Below are positions 24,143-34,961 of a DNA stretch of 64,000 nucleotides, piece after piece (the stretch's first letter is position 1; each line of letters begins with the position of its first letter). The notes under the pieces were generated by a model that ran no database searches, was not told where the DNA came from, and saw nothing but the letters and a program-made list of their open reading frames with translations. Location: contig NJFT01000094.1 in NCBI GenBank assembly GCA_002221725.1, positions 1-64,000 of the forward strand, given 5' to 3'. Position numbers and translations under genes: made by a program. Origin of the DNA: Scedosporium boydii (taxonomy: Eukaryota; Ascomycota; Sordariomycetes; Microascales; Microascaceae).

Positions 24143-25052
24143 AATGTCCGCGATCAGGTTGAGAAGTGTGATATTCCATCCACCACAGGTGCTGTTCACA
24201 CCCCAAACCCATGGAAAAATAGCTGGGAACCTTGGTTGATATGTATTTCTGCGACGATTCCGCTCGCCTGAGGGACTCCTTTTGCCAGCAATTGTTCTGG
24301 AGTACCAAGAGTGAGGCAAGAGTTAAAATTGTGAAAGCAGAAGCCCAATCTTCGCAACCCTTATTACACCTTCAATCGCATCGCTCATCGATGGGTTCTA
24401 ATGTGGCGCATGCAGGAACAGGTGCGTCGCAACAGAGTCTTTGTGTTGGGGTATAGTCTTAGATGAGTTTCATGCGGGTCACCTTGTCAGGCCGCCCTCT
24501 TCAGCCTCTGCTAGCTTAGTATAGGTGCTTTTGCTGGTTGGTTAGCGGTATGTCGTCTTCACCCCCCTCTGGTCTGCGTCCACCTCTGCCAGTGTCGGGA
24601 CATGCAGGACGCCATCTATTTTACCACAAATAGCTTTACACGCCCCTTCCTTGTTAGTAATCGGGGCGTGAGACGCTAAATTTCGGTCTCCAGTGCGGTG
24701 AATTAGTGCAGTTGACGCAAGCCACTTCAGCTAAGTCGTCTGATTCCAGGACATGTTTCTTCGGGGACGGGATAGTACTGCTTATCATTGACAGCAAGGT
24801 CAAGAATCGGAATTCTGCGTTACTCGGACGTGCCAGAAACAAAATTATATTTTTGTTTTTCCAGACCTCCCCAAAATATCACTTCATCATCGAGCATAAG
24901 TCGTCGTAGGAGAGTGGGTATAAGGGGGAATCAGCCAGACTTTCTAGCTTTAGAACTTGGGTCTAATTCCAATATGCTATTATCACTAACTGATACATTC
25001 AATACCATACCATCACCGACAACATTACCCTGGTGCTAGTTTCCTTGCCGAC
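24143..25052. promoter_or_regulatory. Divergent promoter region P450 / PaxM-like
   Basis: About 910 bp between divergently transcribed cluster genes, so it should contain both promoters. No single operator-like repeat stands out. An open frame runs upstream from the P450 start but appears to be leader sequence. Confidence 0.4.
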
Positions 25053-26690
25053 ATGTCAGAAGACTTCAAAGTTCTGATCATTGGCGGATCTGTAGCCGGC
25101 CTTGTCCTCGCACACTGCCTGGAGAGACTAGAAATCCCATTCGAGATTCTTGAGCAGGGCGATGAGATCAGTCCGCAGGTCGGCGCGTCAATCGGCATTA
25201 TGCCTAATGGAGCTCTCATCCTCGACCAGCTCGGAGTCTTCGATGACATTGAAAAGGTGATAGAACCTTTGGTTGTGGCACGAATACGCTTCCCAGATGG
25301 GTTCTTCTTTCAAAGTGAATACCCGGCTCTTATACGGTCAAGGTCAGTATTGCTGTTGTAGCAGGGCGTAATATTCCAGAGCTAATCTTCGGCCCCCCTT
25401 CCAGCTTTGGATACCCTCTTTCATTTCTCGAGCGCCAAAAATTTCTCGGGATCCTCTATGGGAGGTTGCGGCACAAAGAGCGAGTCCACACAGGTCAGAA
25501 GGTTGTGTCAATCGAAAGTCGAGAATCTCACGCCATTGTCAGAACGGCCGACGACCACGAGTACAAGGGGCACTTGGTTGTGGGTGCCGACGGTGTTCAT
25601 AGCATCGTGAGATCAGAAATGTGGCGACATGCTAATGAACTGGCCCCGGAAACTATCTCGGATAAAGAAAAGACGAGTAAGAAACCGTCGACCTGAAATG
25701 GTAAATCGACACATGCTAATAGTTTCAGCCATGAGAATTGAATACGCTTGTGTCTTCGGCATCTCATCAGGGGTTTCCGGTGTGCACGATGGCCTCCAAC
25801 TGAGCCTGCTTGATTACGATCTCACCATCCACGTGTTTAACGGAAAAGCAGGTAAAGTCTTCTGGTTCGTCATCATCAAGACGACCAAGCAATATGCGTA
25901 CGCCGATAGGCCTCAATTTGATCAGGAAGATGGTCGAAAGATTTGTGAAGGACTTACGTCCAAGAAGCTCGACACCGCCTTAACATTTGGGGATCTGTGG
26001 TCGAAGTGTGATATATTCACAATCACACCACTGGAAGAGGGATGGCTCAGTACTTGGCACTTTGGTCGCTTGGTGTGCATGGGAGATGCGGTCCACAAAG
26101 TAGGCAGTTCTCCTCAGTGGCTCGTTCTTTTGTCCTTTTTTTTTTTTTTTTTTTTACTTTTTCCTTGTTTCCCTTTTCAGTTTCACATGGAAGAATGGAC
26201 TGACGCCTTGCTTTAGGTTACCCCAAATATCGGACAGGGCGCAAACATGGCTATTGAGGACGCCGCGGCTCTAGCTAACGCACTATGGAAAGGTGATCTC
26301 CAGAGCGCCGTGGTAGCCACTCCCGCGTTGGAGAGTATACTTCGTGATTTCAGCTCGGCCCGGCTTTCCAACTCGAAAGGTGTCTGCAGGCAGTCGGAGT
26401 TTCTCACCCGCCTGCAGTCCCACGATACCGTTATGAAGCATTTGATGGCTAGGTACTTGCTCCCTGCTTTGAATGACATCCCGACGGGCTCTTCAAACGC
26501 ACTGCTCGGTGGGAGCCTGTCGCTGGAGTATATGAAATTTCCTGTACGGTCGAATCGGCCACGTTCATGGTGGGCCGTCATCAAGGATCTTCGATCATTC
26601 TTACCTAAACCGCATGGAATGGCCGCCATCTGCACAGTGGTTTTCATTCTGTGGTGTTCGGTGGCTTGGGTGAGGGAATACTCCGCATAG
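25053..26690 (+). CDS. paxM: PaxM-like FAD-dependent epoxidase
   Basis: Flavin monooxygenase of about 468 aa. PaxM-type enzymes epoxidise 3-geranylgeranylindole so that PaxB can cyclise it. Exons 25053-25342, 25405-25676, 25729-26099 and 26217-26690. The dinucleotide-binding fold is VLIIGGSVAGL (residues 7-18 region). The GADG motif is at 157-160, and the second flavin motif GDAVHKVTPNIGQGAN begins at 306. A hydrophobic segment near the C terminus (VVFILWCSVAW) suggests ER membrane anchoring, as in the family. The third intron carries a T17 tract. Neighbours are P450s and, further on, the C, B and G genes. Identification rests on fold motifs plus the cluster context. Confidence 0.88.
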
Positions 26691-27177
26691 ACCAAAAGAA
26701 AAGCGAAGATACCCTTCCAGCCGACAGGTAAAGCGGTCAGCACCATGATAGTCAAGCCAGCCAGCCACAGTATCAGGGAGTGGCATTGCACACCTGCTGT
26801 TTACCGAGACATCCGTTATCGTATAGTCTTTACCACTCCTCTACAATACATTGTCTTGAAATCTTCGGGCATAAGACTCGTCCGCCTTGATAGCGTCGCT
26901 GTACGTTCCTTATTCACCCACTTTGTAGAGTATCAGCTTGAGTCATTGAACTACAGGAATGACTTGAAACAAGGCAACGAGACGAGGGAAGCAAATGTTC
27001 CCGGAAGTCCTCTATAGTACTCACCCTACTTCGGTCACTCAAACCAGTCAGAAGCGTAGTTGTAGTAGAGCATAAGACACTCTCATAGAGCTGCCTTTCC
27101 TTTCCTTTTTTCCTTCCTTTCTCTGCACCCGATTTGCATCCATTGAAAGCCACTCGCCATCTTTGTCAGGCAATATC
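26691..27177. promoter_or_regulatory. Intergenic, promoter of third P450
   Basis: About 490 bp between two plus-strand cluster genes. It includes a pyrimidine-rich CCTTTCCTTTTTTCCTTCC stretch near 27100, typical of fungal promoters. No gene is seen. Confidence 0.4.
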
Positions 27178-29271
27178 ATGTTGTTCGACCACCTGAACAC
27201 CATTGAGCCAGACTGGCCCAATGTCAAGGTTACTGGTGCTATCATCTTTGCCCTCGCAGTAATTCGATATCTTAACTACGATAAAACTGTACGTGAGATT
27301 CTTGTTACTTAATGAGCGAACAATTAAAGCTGACCAGTCCATCCTAGGTCGATGTGCCTGTTATAGGACCAGGAGTTCGTTTCACGAAATGGCTGGCCGC
27401 TATACGCAATGTGTGGTTCGCCCGCGAATCCGTCCACGAGGGTTATGCAAAGGTTGGAAATGAAAGGCGCCCATGACGCATCGAAATAGAAGAACTGCTA
27501 ACTAGGAACACATCAGCATGGCAAGTATGCGTTTCAAATACCCACCATGACTCGAATGGACGTCTTTCTCTGTGATCGAGCGATGACGAGGGAGTACTAC
27601 ACTCTCAATGAGGAGCACATGTCCTTCCAAGCCGTGATGTCCGAGGTATTTACTCCTCATGATTCAACATATTAGCGGATGGCAGGCCCGGGCTAATATG
27701 CATTGCAGGAGTTTCAGTTCCAATACTCGCTCCCCGGACAGCAGGAGGGTGCGCGAAAGATCCCAACCTCAGTGATAGCCAAGGCCTTGAGCTGGCAGAA
27801 AACTCGAGCTTGCAACCCCAAAGATCCCTTCTTCAAGGAGTTTTCCACGGAATTTTTACAAGGATTCCAAGAAGCGATGTTAGAATTGAATGCCCGGCAG
27901 GGGCCATGGTACCGCCGAGTTTTCTCGCACTCCAATAATGGACCAACTGCAAACTCGGGCTGGATGGAGGTCCAATGCTTCCCTCTGGCGATAAAGGTGA
28001 TTGCTCGTCTTACGACGAAGTCCCTGTTCGGGGCGCCCTTATGTAGATCCCAGGAGTTCCTTGATAAGTGCTGCCAGTTTGGGGACGCAGTACCCAGAGA
28101 CGCGTTCATCCTCCGTTGTTTTCCTGCCTTTACAAGACCGTAGGTGTTTTTTCTCCTTTTTTTGTGAAACTTGTTTCATTTCCTCTTCTACGACTTTGGC
28201 TAAGATTCCACTCCAGTCTCCTGGCAAAGCTCCTTTTAGCGCCACGGCAGGTCAAGAATTTACAGGATGAGATTCATAACGAGATCAAAACTCGCAGAGA
28301 TTCCCGGGATAAGAATTCCTTGCAAGTAGGTGCTGTTGTGCCCTACAAATTACCATATGATCGGAAACTGACAGTACCCCAGGATCTGCTTGACTTCTCG
28401 ATGAACTGGGTTGACGAACACCGTTCGGCTGGTTGGAATGACGACCATATCACTGACATGATGGCGAACACGATTTTTGCCGCCCTACACACTTCTAGTC
28501 AAGTATGTTGTCACTCTCTCATACCTAGCCCAGAAAATATGCGCTGACGCAGAGAACAGTTGGTCGTTCACACGATCTTTGAGCTCGCCACCCGACCTGA
28601 ATACGTCGATCCGCTTAGGGCAGAAATAAGAGAATGCTTTGCCGCATACGGGGATGGGACAAAAGCTGCCATGGACGCCATGTACAAGATGGACAGCTTT
28701 ATCAAGGAGACTCAGAGGTGTAATCCCCTCGATGCATGTATGAACTCCCAAGACAGACCTCCCTGTAACCATTTCTTTGCGTCTCCCAGAAAGATTCAAA
28801 CAATTGCTGATTTCGACCGTATTAGCTGCCCTGGCGAGGCTGGTCATGAAGCCCTTCACATTCTCCAACGGCCTCCACATCCCCAAGGGAACCTTCATAT
28901 TCACACCTAATTCCCCAATATTTGAGGATGAACGCTTTTACGCCGATCCCAAGCGTTTCGATGGTTTTCGTTTCTCCAGGATGAGAGATGATCCGGACCT
29001 TAAAGCATCCGCCCCCCTCACAGCGACTAGCGAATACAGCATGCACTTTGGCACAGGACGTCACGTCTGTCCAGGGAGATTCATGGTTTCCGACGAGGTC
29101 AAGCTGGTGATGGTGCACCTCCTGCTGAACTTCGACTTCGCTATAAAGGACTTCAGACCGAGGCCCCAAAATGTGGCGTTTGGAAAGTTCATGCTTCCGG
29201 ACATGTACGCAAAGGTGTGGTTGAGAGAAGCAAAGCATGGGGTTGCGGTCGTTGATGGTAAATCAGATTGA
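27178..29271 (+). CDS. Cytochrome P450, indole-diterpene cluster
   Basis: P450 of about 561 aa, slightly long for the family. Exons 27178-27288, 27348-27452, 27517-27645, 27709-28139, 28217-28502, 28560-28737 and 28826-29271. A short N-terminal anchor ([15 protein letters not shown]) is followed by a PGVRF-type proline region. The I-helix region is [18 protein letters not shown] spans E404-R407 and the heme motif [12 protein letters not shown] has Cys495. The extra length sits around residues 275-340, between helices G and I. It lies between the PaxM- and PaxA-like genes on the same strand. It most resembles PaxP/PaxQ-type enzymes; the exact reaction is not assignable. Confidence 0.85.
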
Positions 29272-30683
29272 GAATGCCTACGAAGATATCTGCATATATT
29301 TTTTGGTTAGGTTGTTATCACCAAGGTACTTGAAAACGGAATAAGACCGGTACTATTTTAAGAAACTGAACTATTGAGCCCCGCTTCTTTGATCGAATCG
29401 TGCGGGTGAGCATTTCATGTATTCATCATACCCGCAAGGCCTCTTGTCCTCGTCTCAGTGTATCTACTAATACAGGTTCGGGAGTGGCATTCGACTATCA
29501 ACTCTATGCCGGGGCCCATCCATCTAACAGAGGGGGTTTTTTCACTTGGGAGTTTTCCATTTCAGCCATTTTCGTGACCAGGAAAAGAAAAAAAAAATAA
29601 AGGACAGAAGAAGCCTACCAGAATACGCCAGGGTGGTTGCTCCACCGCTTGGAATATTTCGCCCTGGGAACCAGCGGCCGCCACAACAATGCGGTCTCTT
29701 TACACAGGTACACCGACGAGGGGTAAGAAAAGGGCCGAAAGACATGGTTCTGAAGTGCACGACGTACGTGCATGAATGCATCCTCCAACCCCGACGCGTT
29801 ATTCCTCCACTGCCCATTCCATTTATCCATAGATTTAAGGTTGATCCCGCAACATGCAATGCATGTTTTTGCCCAATGAATGAAGGGTCGGGGTTGCCAG
29901 CCGATCCACAGCCATCCACTGTCTGCGGTTGGAGAGGAGCTGATGTACCTCAGTGCTGTACCAAAGATCCCCCACTCCCTCTAGGACCTCATTCTGTCAT
30001 TGGAACTCCAATTTGACGGGAGACACTGGGGGCGTGGGGGCAGGGTCTTGAGCGAGTCAGACGTATGCTCACGACAGACCCCCACAGATTGGTGGTTGGC
30101 AATGCGAGATAAGCTCTCTTCGTCTCCAGGCAACTCGAGACACCAGCCGCAGAAGGCGGGCCAGCCACTGCCGACGGCGAAAGCAAGAAACAGCACGTCT
30201 TGATGCGGCTCCCTATGATTCATGCTCGTGCAGATATTAGCGTTTACGCGGCTGGGTTTTAGAAACTGTCTTTCGCTGCCTACTACGCCAGTTCAACCTG
30301 CATCTACAGATGGAATCGTGGAACCCAATGCATTAGTTAACCGACAGCCAGGCTAGCCGTACCTTTCGCCCTCTAAAGAGTTACTGGTAGAACTGAAAAT
30401 CGGTCAGTCGCACTGAGACCATGCACGCACTATCATGGACTTGATCACGATCTATATGCGTGTGTGCGTGAGTGAAGAGAGGAGTGAGTGAGGATGGCGA
30501 TGAGTAGTTAGATGTGGTGATGGCCCCGGAATTGCGCGCTCGGGTCGCCTGCACACTGATACCCATGTGAATGAGGCCAAAGCTTCCGGCAATGTACGAA
30601 GTATTTTAGTTCCTAGACTGACCAAAATCAGTTTCTCACACTCATTGCATTCTGCTCCATGTGCCCTTGCATCATTCCAAAAG
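29272..30683. other. Intergenic within the cluster
   Basis: About 1.4 kb between plus-strand cluster genes. It holds the P450 3' end and the promoter of the PaxA-like gene. A GTGTGTGCGTGAGTGA-like low-complexity patch lies near 30460-30495. Open frames here (for example 29546-30016) show no family signal. Confidence 0.45.
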
Positions 30684-31605
30684 ATGTCGATCGAATCGTT
30701 TTCCCTTCTGCAAGTCTTCTTTCTCCTTGTCGGTATAACCTGGAAGTTGAGAGAAGGATACCCAATCCTCAACGTACCGGGTTTTTGGCATCTTTTTGAC
30801 AAAGGGATTGGCGTCCCGCGGTTGTTGTATCCATGGCTCGACCTATTTGCAGGTGTATCAATTGAATCTTTGTTCAATGACTGGCCGTGGTTCTCACTAC
30901 ACTTGTTTCTCTACATCGGACAGCTGATCCCATTCATTATCATAATAATTAATGAATGGCCGTTCAGAACGAGACCAGTGACGGTGGCTAGGTATGGCGC
31001 AATGACCCCCCCCCCCCAAAAGATCCATTCTTTAGTTACAGGATTGACAGCATCATTCTCTAAGCCTCGTTGTGGTGTTGGGTACTCTCTCTACCTTTTG
31101 TGGGTTCGCAGCGGCCATGCCAGTCATGTCTCTCTGGATACTTCACATATCCAAGCAAACCAAACATTACCGCAAGGTAGTGAGAAGGTACCAGATGTTT
31201 CCGCTTCGATTCCTCTTCGCCTTCTCGGCGGCCACGCACGTCGGCGCATTCCTGGTGGCATTTCTCGCAACCTGGGCTCCCTTCATGTTACCGCCCTCCT
31301 CCATCGGGCCGCTGCACATTATGAATAGTTTGATAGGGGTGTCTGACGCCACGAAATTTGGTCTGTCGGACATGAGCGTTCGGCAGGCCCGATTCCGGCA
31401 GATCAATGAAATGACAGGCACGTCTAGTGGGTTCTTTCTAACGGTCGGGCTTCTCTCCCAGGTGCTCGAGTGGAAAGGTGAGCGTCTCACTCCACGATTA
31501 ATCGCTTGGATGTTCCTTGTTAGCTTGGTCGCTGGCCCTGCAGCTGGCGGGGCGGTTGTTCTTCTATTCAGGGACCATCTCCTAGAGAGTAACAGATTAA
31601 GTTAA
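30684..31605 (+). CDS. paxA: PaxA-like integral membrane protein
   Basis: Multi-pass membrane protein of about 282 aa, exons 30684-30991 and 31065-31605. Hydrophobic stretches cluster at the N terminus (SLLQVFFLLVGITW), at LHLFLYIGQLIPFIII, at the start of exon 2 (LVVVLGTLSTFCGFAAA), at FLFAFSAATHVGAFLVAFLA and near the C terminus. PaxA, AtmA, LtmS and TerI proteins have this layout and occur in most indole-diterpene clusters. Gene studies tie PaxA to pathway output, but its chemistry has not been clear. The 3' splice site (CTAAG at 31064) is the weakest call; it was picked because it alone keeps the frame. A C12 run lies in the intron (31006-31017). Confidence 0.7.
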
Positions 31606-31986
31606 GAGCGCTAGGAGGAAAGGCTAAAGCAGCATAGACAGTAGACACGTTAAGCTACCATTGGCATATTGGTCAAGCTAAGATACGTGGGCTGGGGAGG
31701 ATACATCGACGAGGATATTATCTCCTTCGACGGAGGCAGGTGAAGCTATCCTTCGCCGTCTCTCCCGGTATCTGCCTAGCTTCGTAGATCTTAACATGAT
31801 TCTATACGGTCTAGGTCTTTTTAGAACAGGCAAACTCGATAAGAGTACACAATGCACCATGGAAAGAACTTTAAGGTGATTTAGTAGTCTGAGACTCGAA
31901 ATTAGCCGCCTGCTTCACCTCGGACAATCTTAATTTTCTCTTGACGGCTAGCCGTTGAGAGTGGCGCTGATGTTTCAACTACATTC
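31606..31986. other. Convergent intergenic spacer
   Basis: About 380 bp between the convergent PaxA-like and PaxC-like genes. It should hold both transcript ends. No other element is seen. Confidence 0.5.
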
Positions 31987-33096
31987 TCAAGGCCCTCGTT
32001 GCATCTTTTCCCTCCTTCCCCAGAGCGCCACCAGCTTATCCAACCCATTGCTAGCATCACGGAGTGCCTTCATACATGATTCTTTAACACGCTCTGATTG
32101 CAAGGCGTCTATGGCTGCTTCAATGTCCTCTTCAGCCCGGCTTTCCAGCGCCTTCTCGACCAATTGACGGGTACTCTCTTCGTTGAGAGCCGTGACAATC
32201 GGGAATGACAATTCTCCATTCCGCAAGTCCTCGGCGGCCGAGCCTTTGTTGCTAGCATACTCTTGCGAATAGATATTCTTGCAGTCGTTCTGGAGCTGCG
32301 CATACCATCTGTATGGGATGACATGTTTAGCTTTAGCCAAATGAAGAAGCACACTTCGGATGTAGATACTCGAAGAAACTTACCCAAATCGAGTTAATAA
32401 ATCATCCAGTTGTCCTCCGCCGTCGTTCAACAGTCTTCCCAGAAGTACAAACAGAGTCCCCGTTTTCAGCACAGCCATGTTCTTATAAGCCGCTATCCGC
32501 TCATTGCCTTGATATGGAAAGGACTTCAACCCATCCCTACGCCACACGAGAGATAGGTCCTGGCCTTGCAGGATATCCTCCAATGCCTTGAGAAGCTCCC
32601 CTCCAAGAACAGGCCTCTCGCGTAAGGCTCGATTTATTACCCTTGTGAGAACCAGATAGGCCCTGTTCGCCGTCTCGGATGCTCCGTAAATTAAATGAGC
32701 CGTCGGTTGATTCTTGCGTTGATAGCTGTTGTCCGATATGTCGTCTACTAATATCAGAGCAAAGTGCACAGCATCCATGATATCGAGGATTAGCGTGTAT
32801 TTAGATGGGTCTTCCCTCTTTAGAGTTGGCCGGAACCCTTTAACGAAAGGCTCAAAATGGTGACGGCCATATATGCCGACAAGATACTCATAAGGACAGC
32901 CGGCCTCGTCGCGGTGGCCTTGTTTCGCGGAAGACTTCTTGCAATATCCATACTGTTGAGCAGGTAGGAGGACAGGTGGTTTGGCAGTGCCTCTAACAAT
33001 GAAGCCGATGACAAACACAGCGAGTAGTATCAAAACATCAATGACATGAGTGTAGGTTCCGAACCAGTCCATGGTCTGGACGAAAGAGGGCTGCAT
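31987..33096 (-). CDS. paxC: PaxC-like indole geranylgeranyl transferase
   Basis: Trans-prenyltransferase-fold protein of about 344 aa. PaxC-type enzymes couple GGPP to indole-3-glycerol phosphate to give 3-geranylgeranylindole. Minus-strand exons 33096-32384 and 32308-31987. The first Asp-rich motif is DDISD (residues 118-122). The second site reads NDCKN (245-249) rather than DDxxD, a relaxed second motif consistent with PaxC-type enzymes rather than chain-elongating GGPP synthases. An N-terminal hydrophobic stretch (VLILLAVFVIGFIV) suggests membrane association. ATG 33072 is an alternative start. It is head-to-head with the PaxB-like gene. Confidence 0.88.
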
Positions 33097-33320
33097 CCTA
33101 GTAGAGTATAATCGACAGGAGTTCTGGAATATGTGGTGCGATGTGTCGAATTCCGGAATTCTCGGAGGGCTACCAAGTACTTTTACACCTGATCCGTACG
33201 TACGTCGTTTTCGAATCGCAACCCGCGAGGGGTATAAATGCAAGAGCGTCCTCCAGCACGCACTTCCCTCTTTTACTCAAAGTTTACCAAGCTTCAACGA
33301 AAAACTACCCAATCCGGAAA
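33097..33320. promoter_or_regulatory. Shared promoter of paxC-like and paxB-like genes
   Basis: A 224-bp divergent spacer. On the plus strand a GGTATAAATG TATA element at 33231-33240 lies 80-90 nt before the paxB-like ATG. The compactness suggests co-regulation of the two core enzymes. Confidence 0.6.
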
Positions 33321-34135
33321 ATGGACGGCTTTACCGATTTGCAACCCCCGCCAGCCTATCAGGAAGTCCAATGGCTGGCCGACACCCTTGTTGCATTTAT
33401 GGGCGCGGGCTGGCTGATCAACTACGTCGCCATGATCTGGCACTCGTACAAGGGTGAGACATACAGCATGGCTATCATCCCGCTCTGCAACAACATAGGG
33501 TGGGAGCTGGTGTACACCATCGTCTATCCTTCGCGAAATCGGGTAGAGCTAGCGGTTTTCGCCGCCGGAGTTTCCTTGAACGTCCTTATCATGATCGCTG
33601 CGGCCCGCGCCGCCCCGACCGAGTGGGGTCACTCGCCCCTGGTTGCGAACCATTCACCGCTCATCTTTCTCGCAGGGACGGTTGTGTGTTTCACCGGTCA
33701 TGTTGCTCTGGCAGCTGAAATCGGGCCTTCCTTGGCCTACTCCTGGGGAGCCGTTGTATGTCAGCTCGTACTAAGTATAGGCGGGCTTTGTCAGCTGCTT
33801 CAGCGGAATAGCACACGAGGCACATCGTGGACTTTATGGTGAGATGCTGGCAGACTGTTTCGGGTTTCAACGTCAAAGCCCCCACGCTTAGGTTATATTA
33901 TGTCTCTAACATTTCTAATAATGATAGGCTCAGTCGATTCCTCGGTTCGTGCTGCACGGTGGGCTTTGCATTTCTCCGATGGAAATATTGGCCGGACGCA
34001 TTTACGTGGCTGGCAAGTCCGCTCGTGCTTTGGAGCCTTGCGGCATTCCTGCTAGTCGATCTTGCGTATGGAGTGTGTCTGTATCTCGTGTCTCGAGCTG
34101 AGGCATTGTCGGGGAAAGCCGCGAAGGTGGAGTAG
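33321..34135 (+). CDS. paxB: PaxB-like membrane terpene cyclase
   Basis: Integral membrane cyclase of 241 aa, the usual length for the PaxB/AtmB/Pyr4 family. Exons 33321-33838 and 33928-34135. It opens with QPPPAYQEVQWLADTLVAFM and has about seven hydrophobic helices. The conserved acidic pair corresponding to the catalytic residues of Pyr4-type cyclases is present at Glu62 (NNIGWELVYT) and Asp217 (LLVDLAYG). The family protonates the epoxide made by PaxM and drives polycyclisation to a paspaline-type or emindole-type skeleton. Start and splice sites are well supported, with a TATA element upstream. Strong call. Confidence 0.93.
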
Positions 34136-34961
34136 GGCAAGGTCGTGTACTCCGGCGTCTATCGGGAAGCAGTTTTATGGGTCAACTGGAGACCATCTGG
34201 GCATATACTGGTCGCTTTCAGAGACATCGGGATTTGTTGAAAATCGGGCATAGAATTAGATTTAAGATATGCGCCTCCTCATGCGGGACCTACTGTCCAG
34301 TCATGGCGCAGGCAGCTTGCATAACGCCTATCCTTGCATTTTCCCTTGCGGATTCTCAAACGGGGGTATTGTAGTTGTTCGTTTCCTTTTCGAGTTTCAT
34401 CGGCGAATATACAACCGCTGGGTGGAACTTGGAAGTGGAGACGCATAGGACTTAGCCTCAAGCGGATTTCATTGGCACTCTTTAAGAGCTGTCCTGAATC
34501 TATGCAGTGTTTCGAAAGCCCTGTCTAGTAGTCCGAGTTTCATTCTTATGGTGCTCTAGCGGTTGTTGAATGTCGAACAAGTGGCTGGCTGGTGCAATGC
34601 AGATATGTAGATGTCCCGCTTCCGTTGATGCAGCCACAATGTCTCACCTAGACTGATGTCATGTTATTGATAAATATTGATCAAAAAATGAAGGTGATTC
34701 TCACCGAGCATATGTCCGTAAGGTCACCGGCTTCCAACATCTCAGCCAGCCACATTGCTACGGCTTGGGGATCACTCTCCGCCCGGCTTCTATGCTTCTA
34801 CTGTTGGGATCTCCGAGTCACACCCCGGAAGCTCTAATCGCACAATCTAATCGGCGCGTGTGTTTCCGTTGAACATATGAACCAGTGTCCAACCAAGAGC
34901 TCGGTAGTCCCATTCCATCTCGAAGTTCGAGACCCAACACCTCCCTTAAGTGTTCGTAATC
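34136..34961. promoter_or_regulatory. Intergenic, promoter of the GGPPS gene
   Basis: About 825 bp between two plus-strand cluster genes. It presumably contains the paxB-like 3' end and the GGPPS promoter. No other gene or striking repeat is seen. Confidence 0.4.

Noticed and set aside
24143..24319. Upstream ATG extending the second P450 by 59 residues
   Set aside because: It would bury the membrane anchor; the anchor begins directly at ATG 24142.
29546..30016. 156-codon plus-strand frame downstream of the third P450
   Set aside because: No family features and overlapped by an equally long opposite frame.
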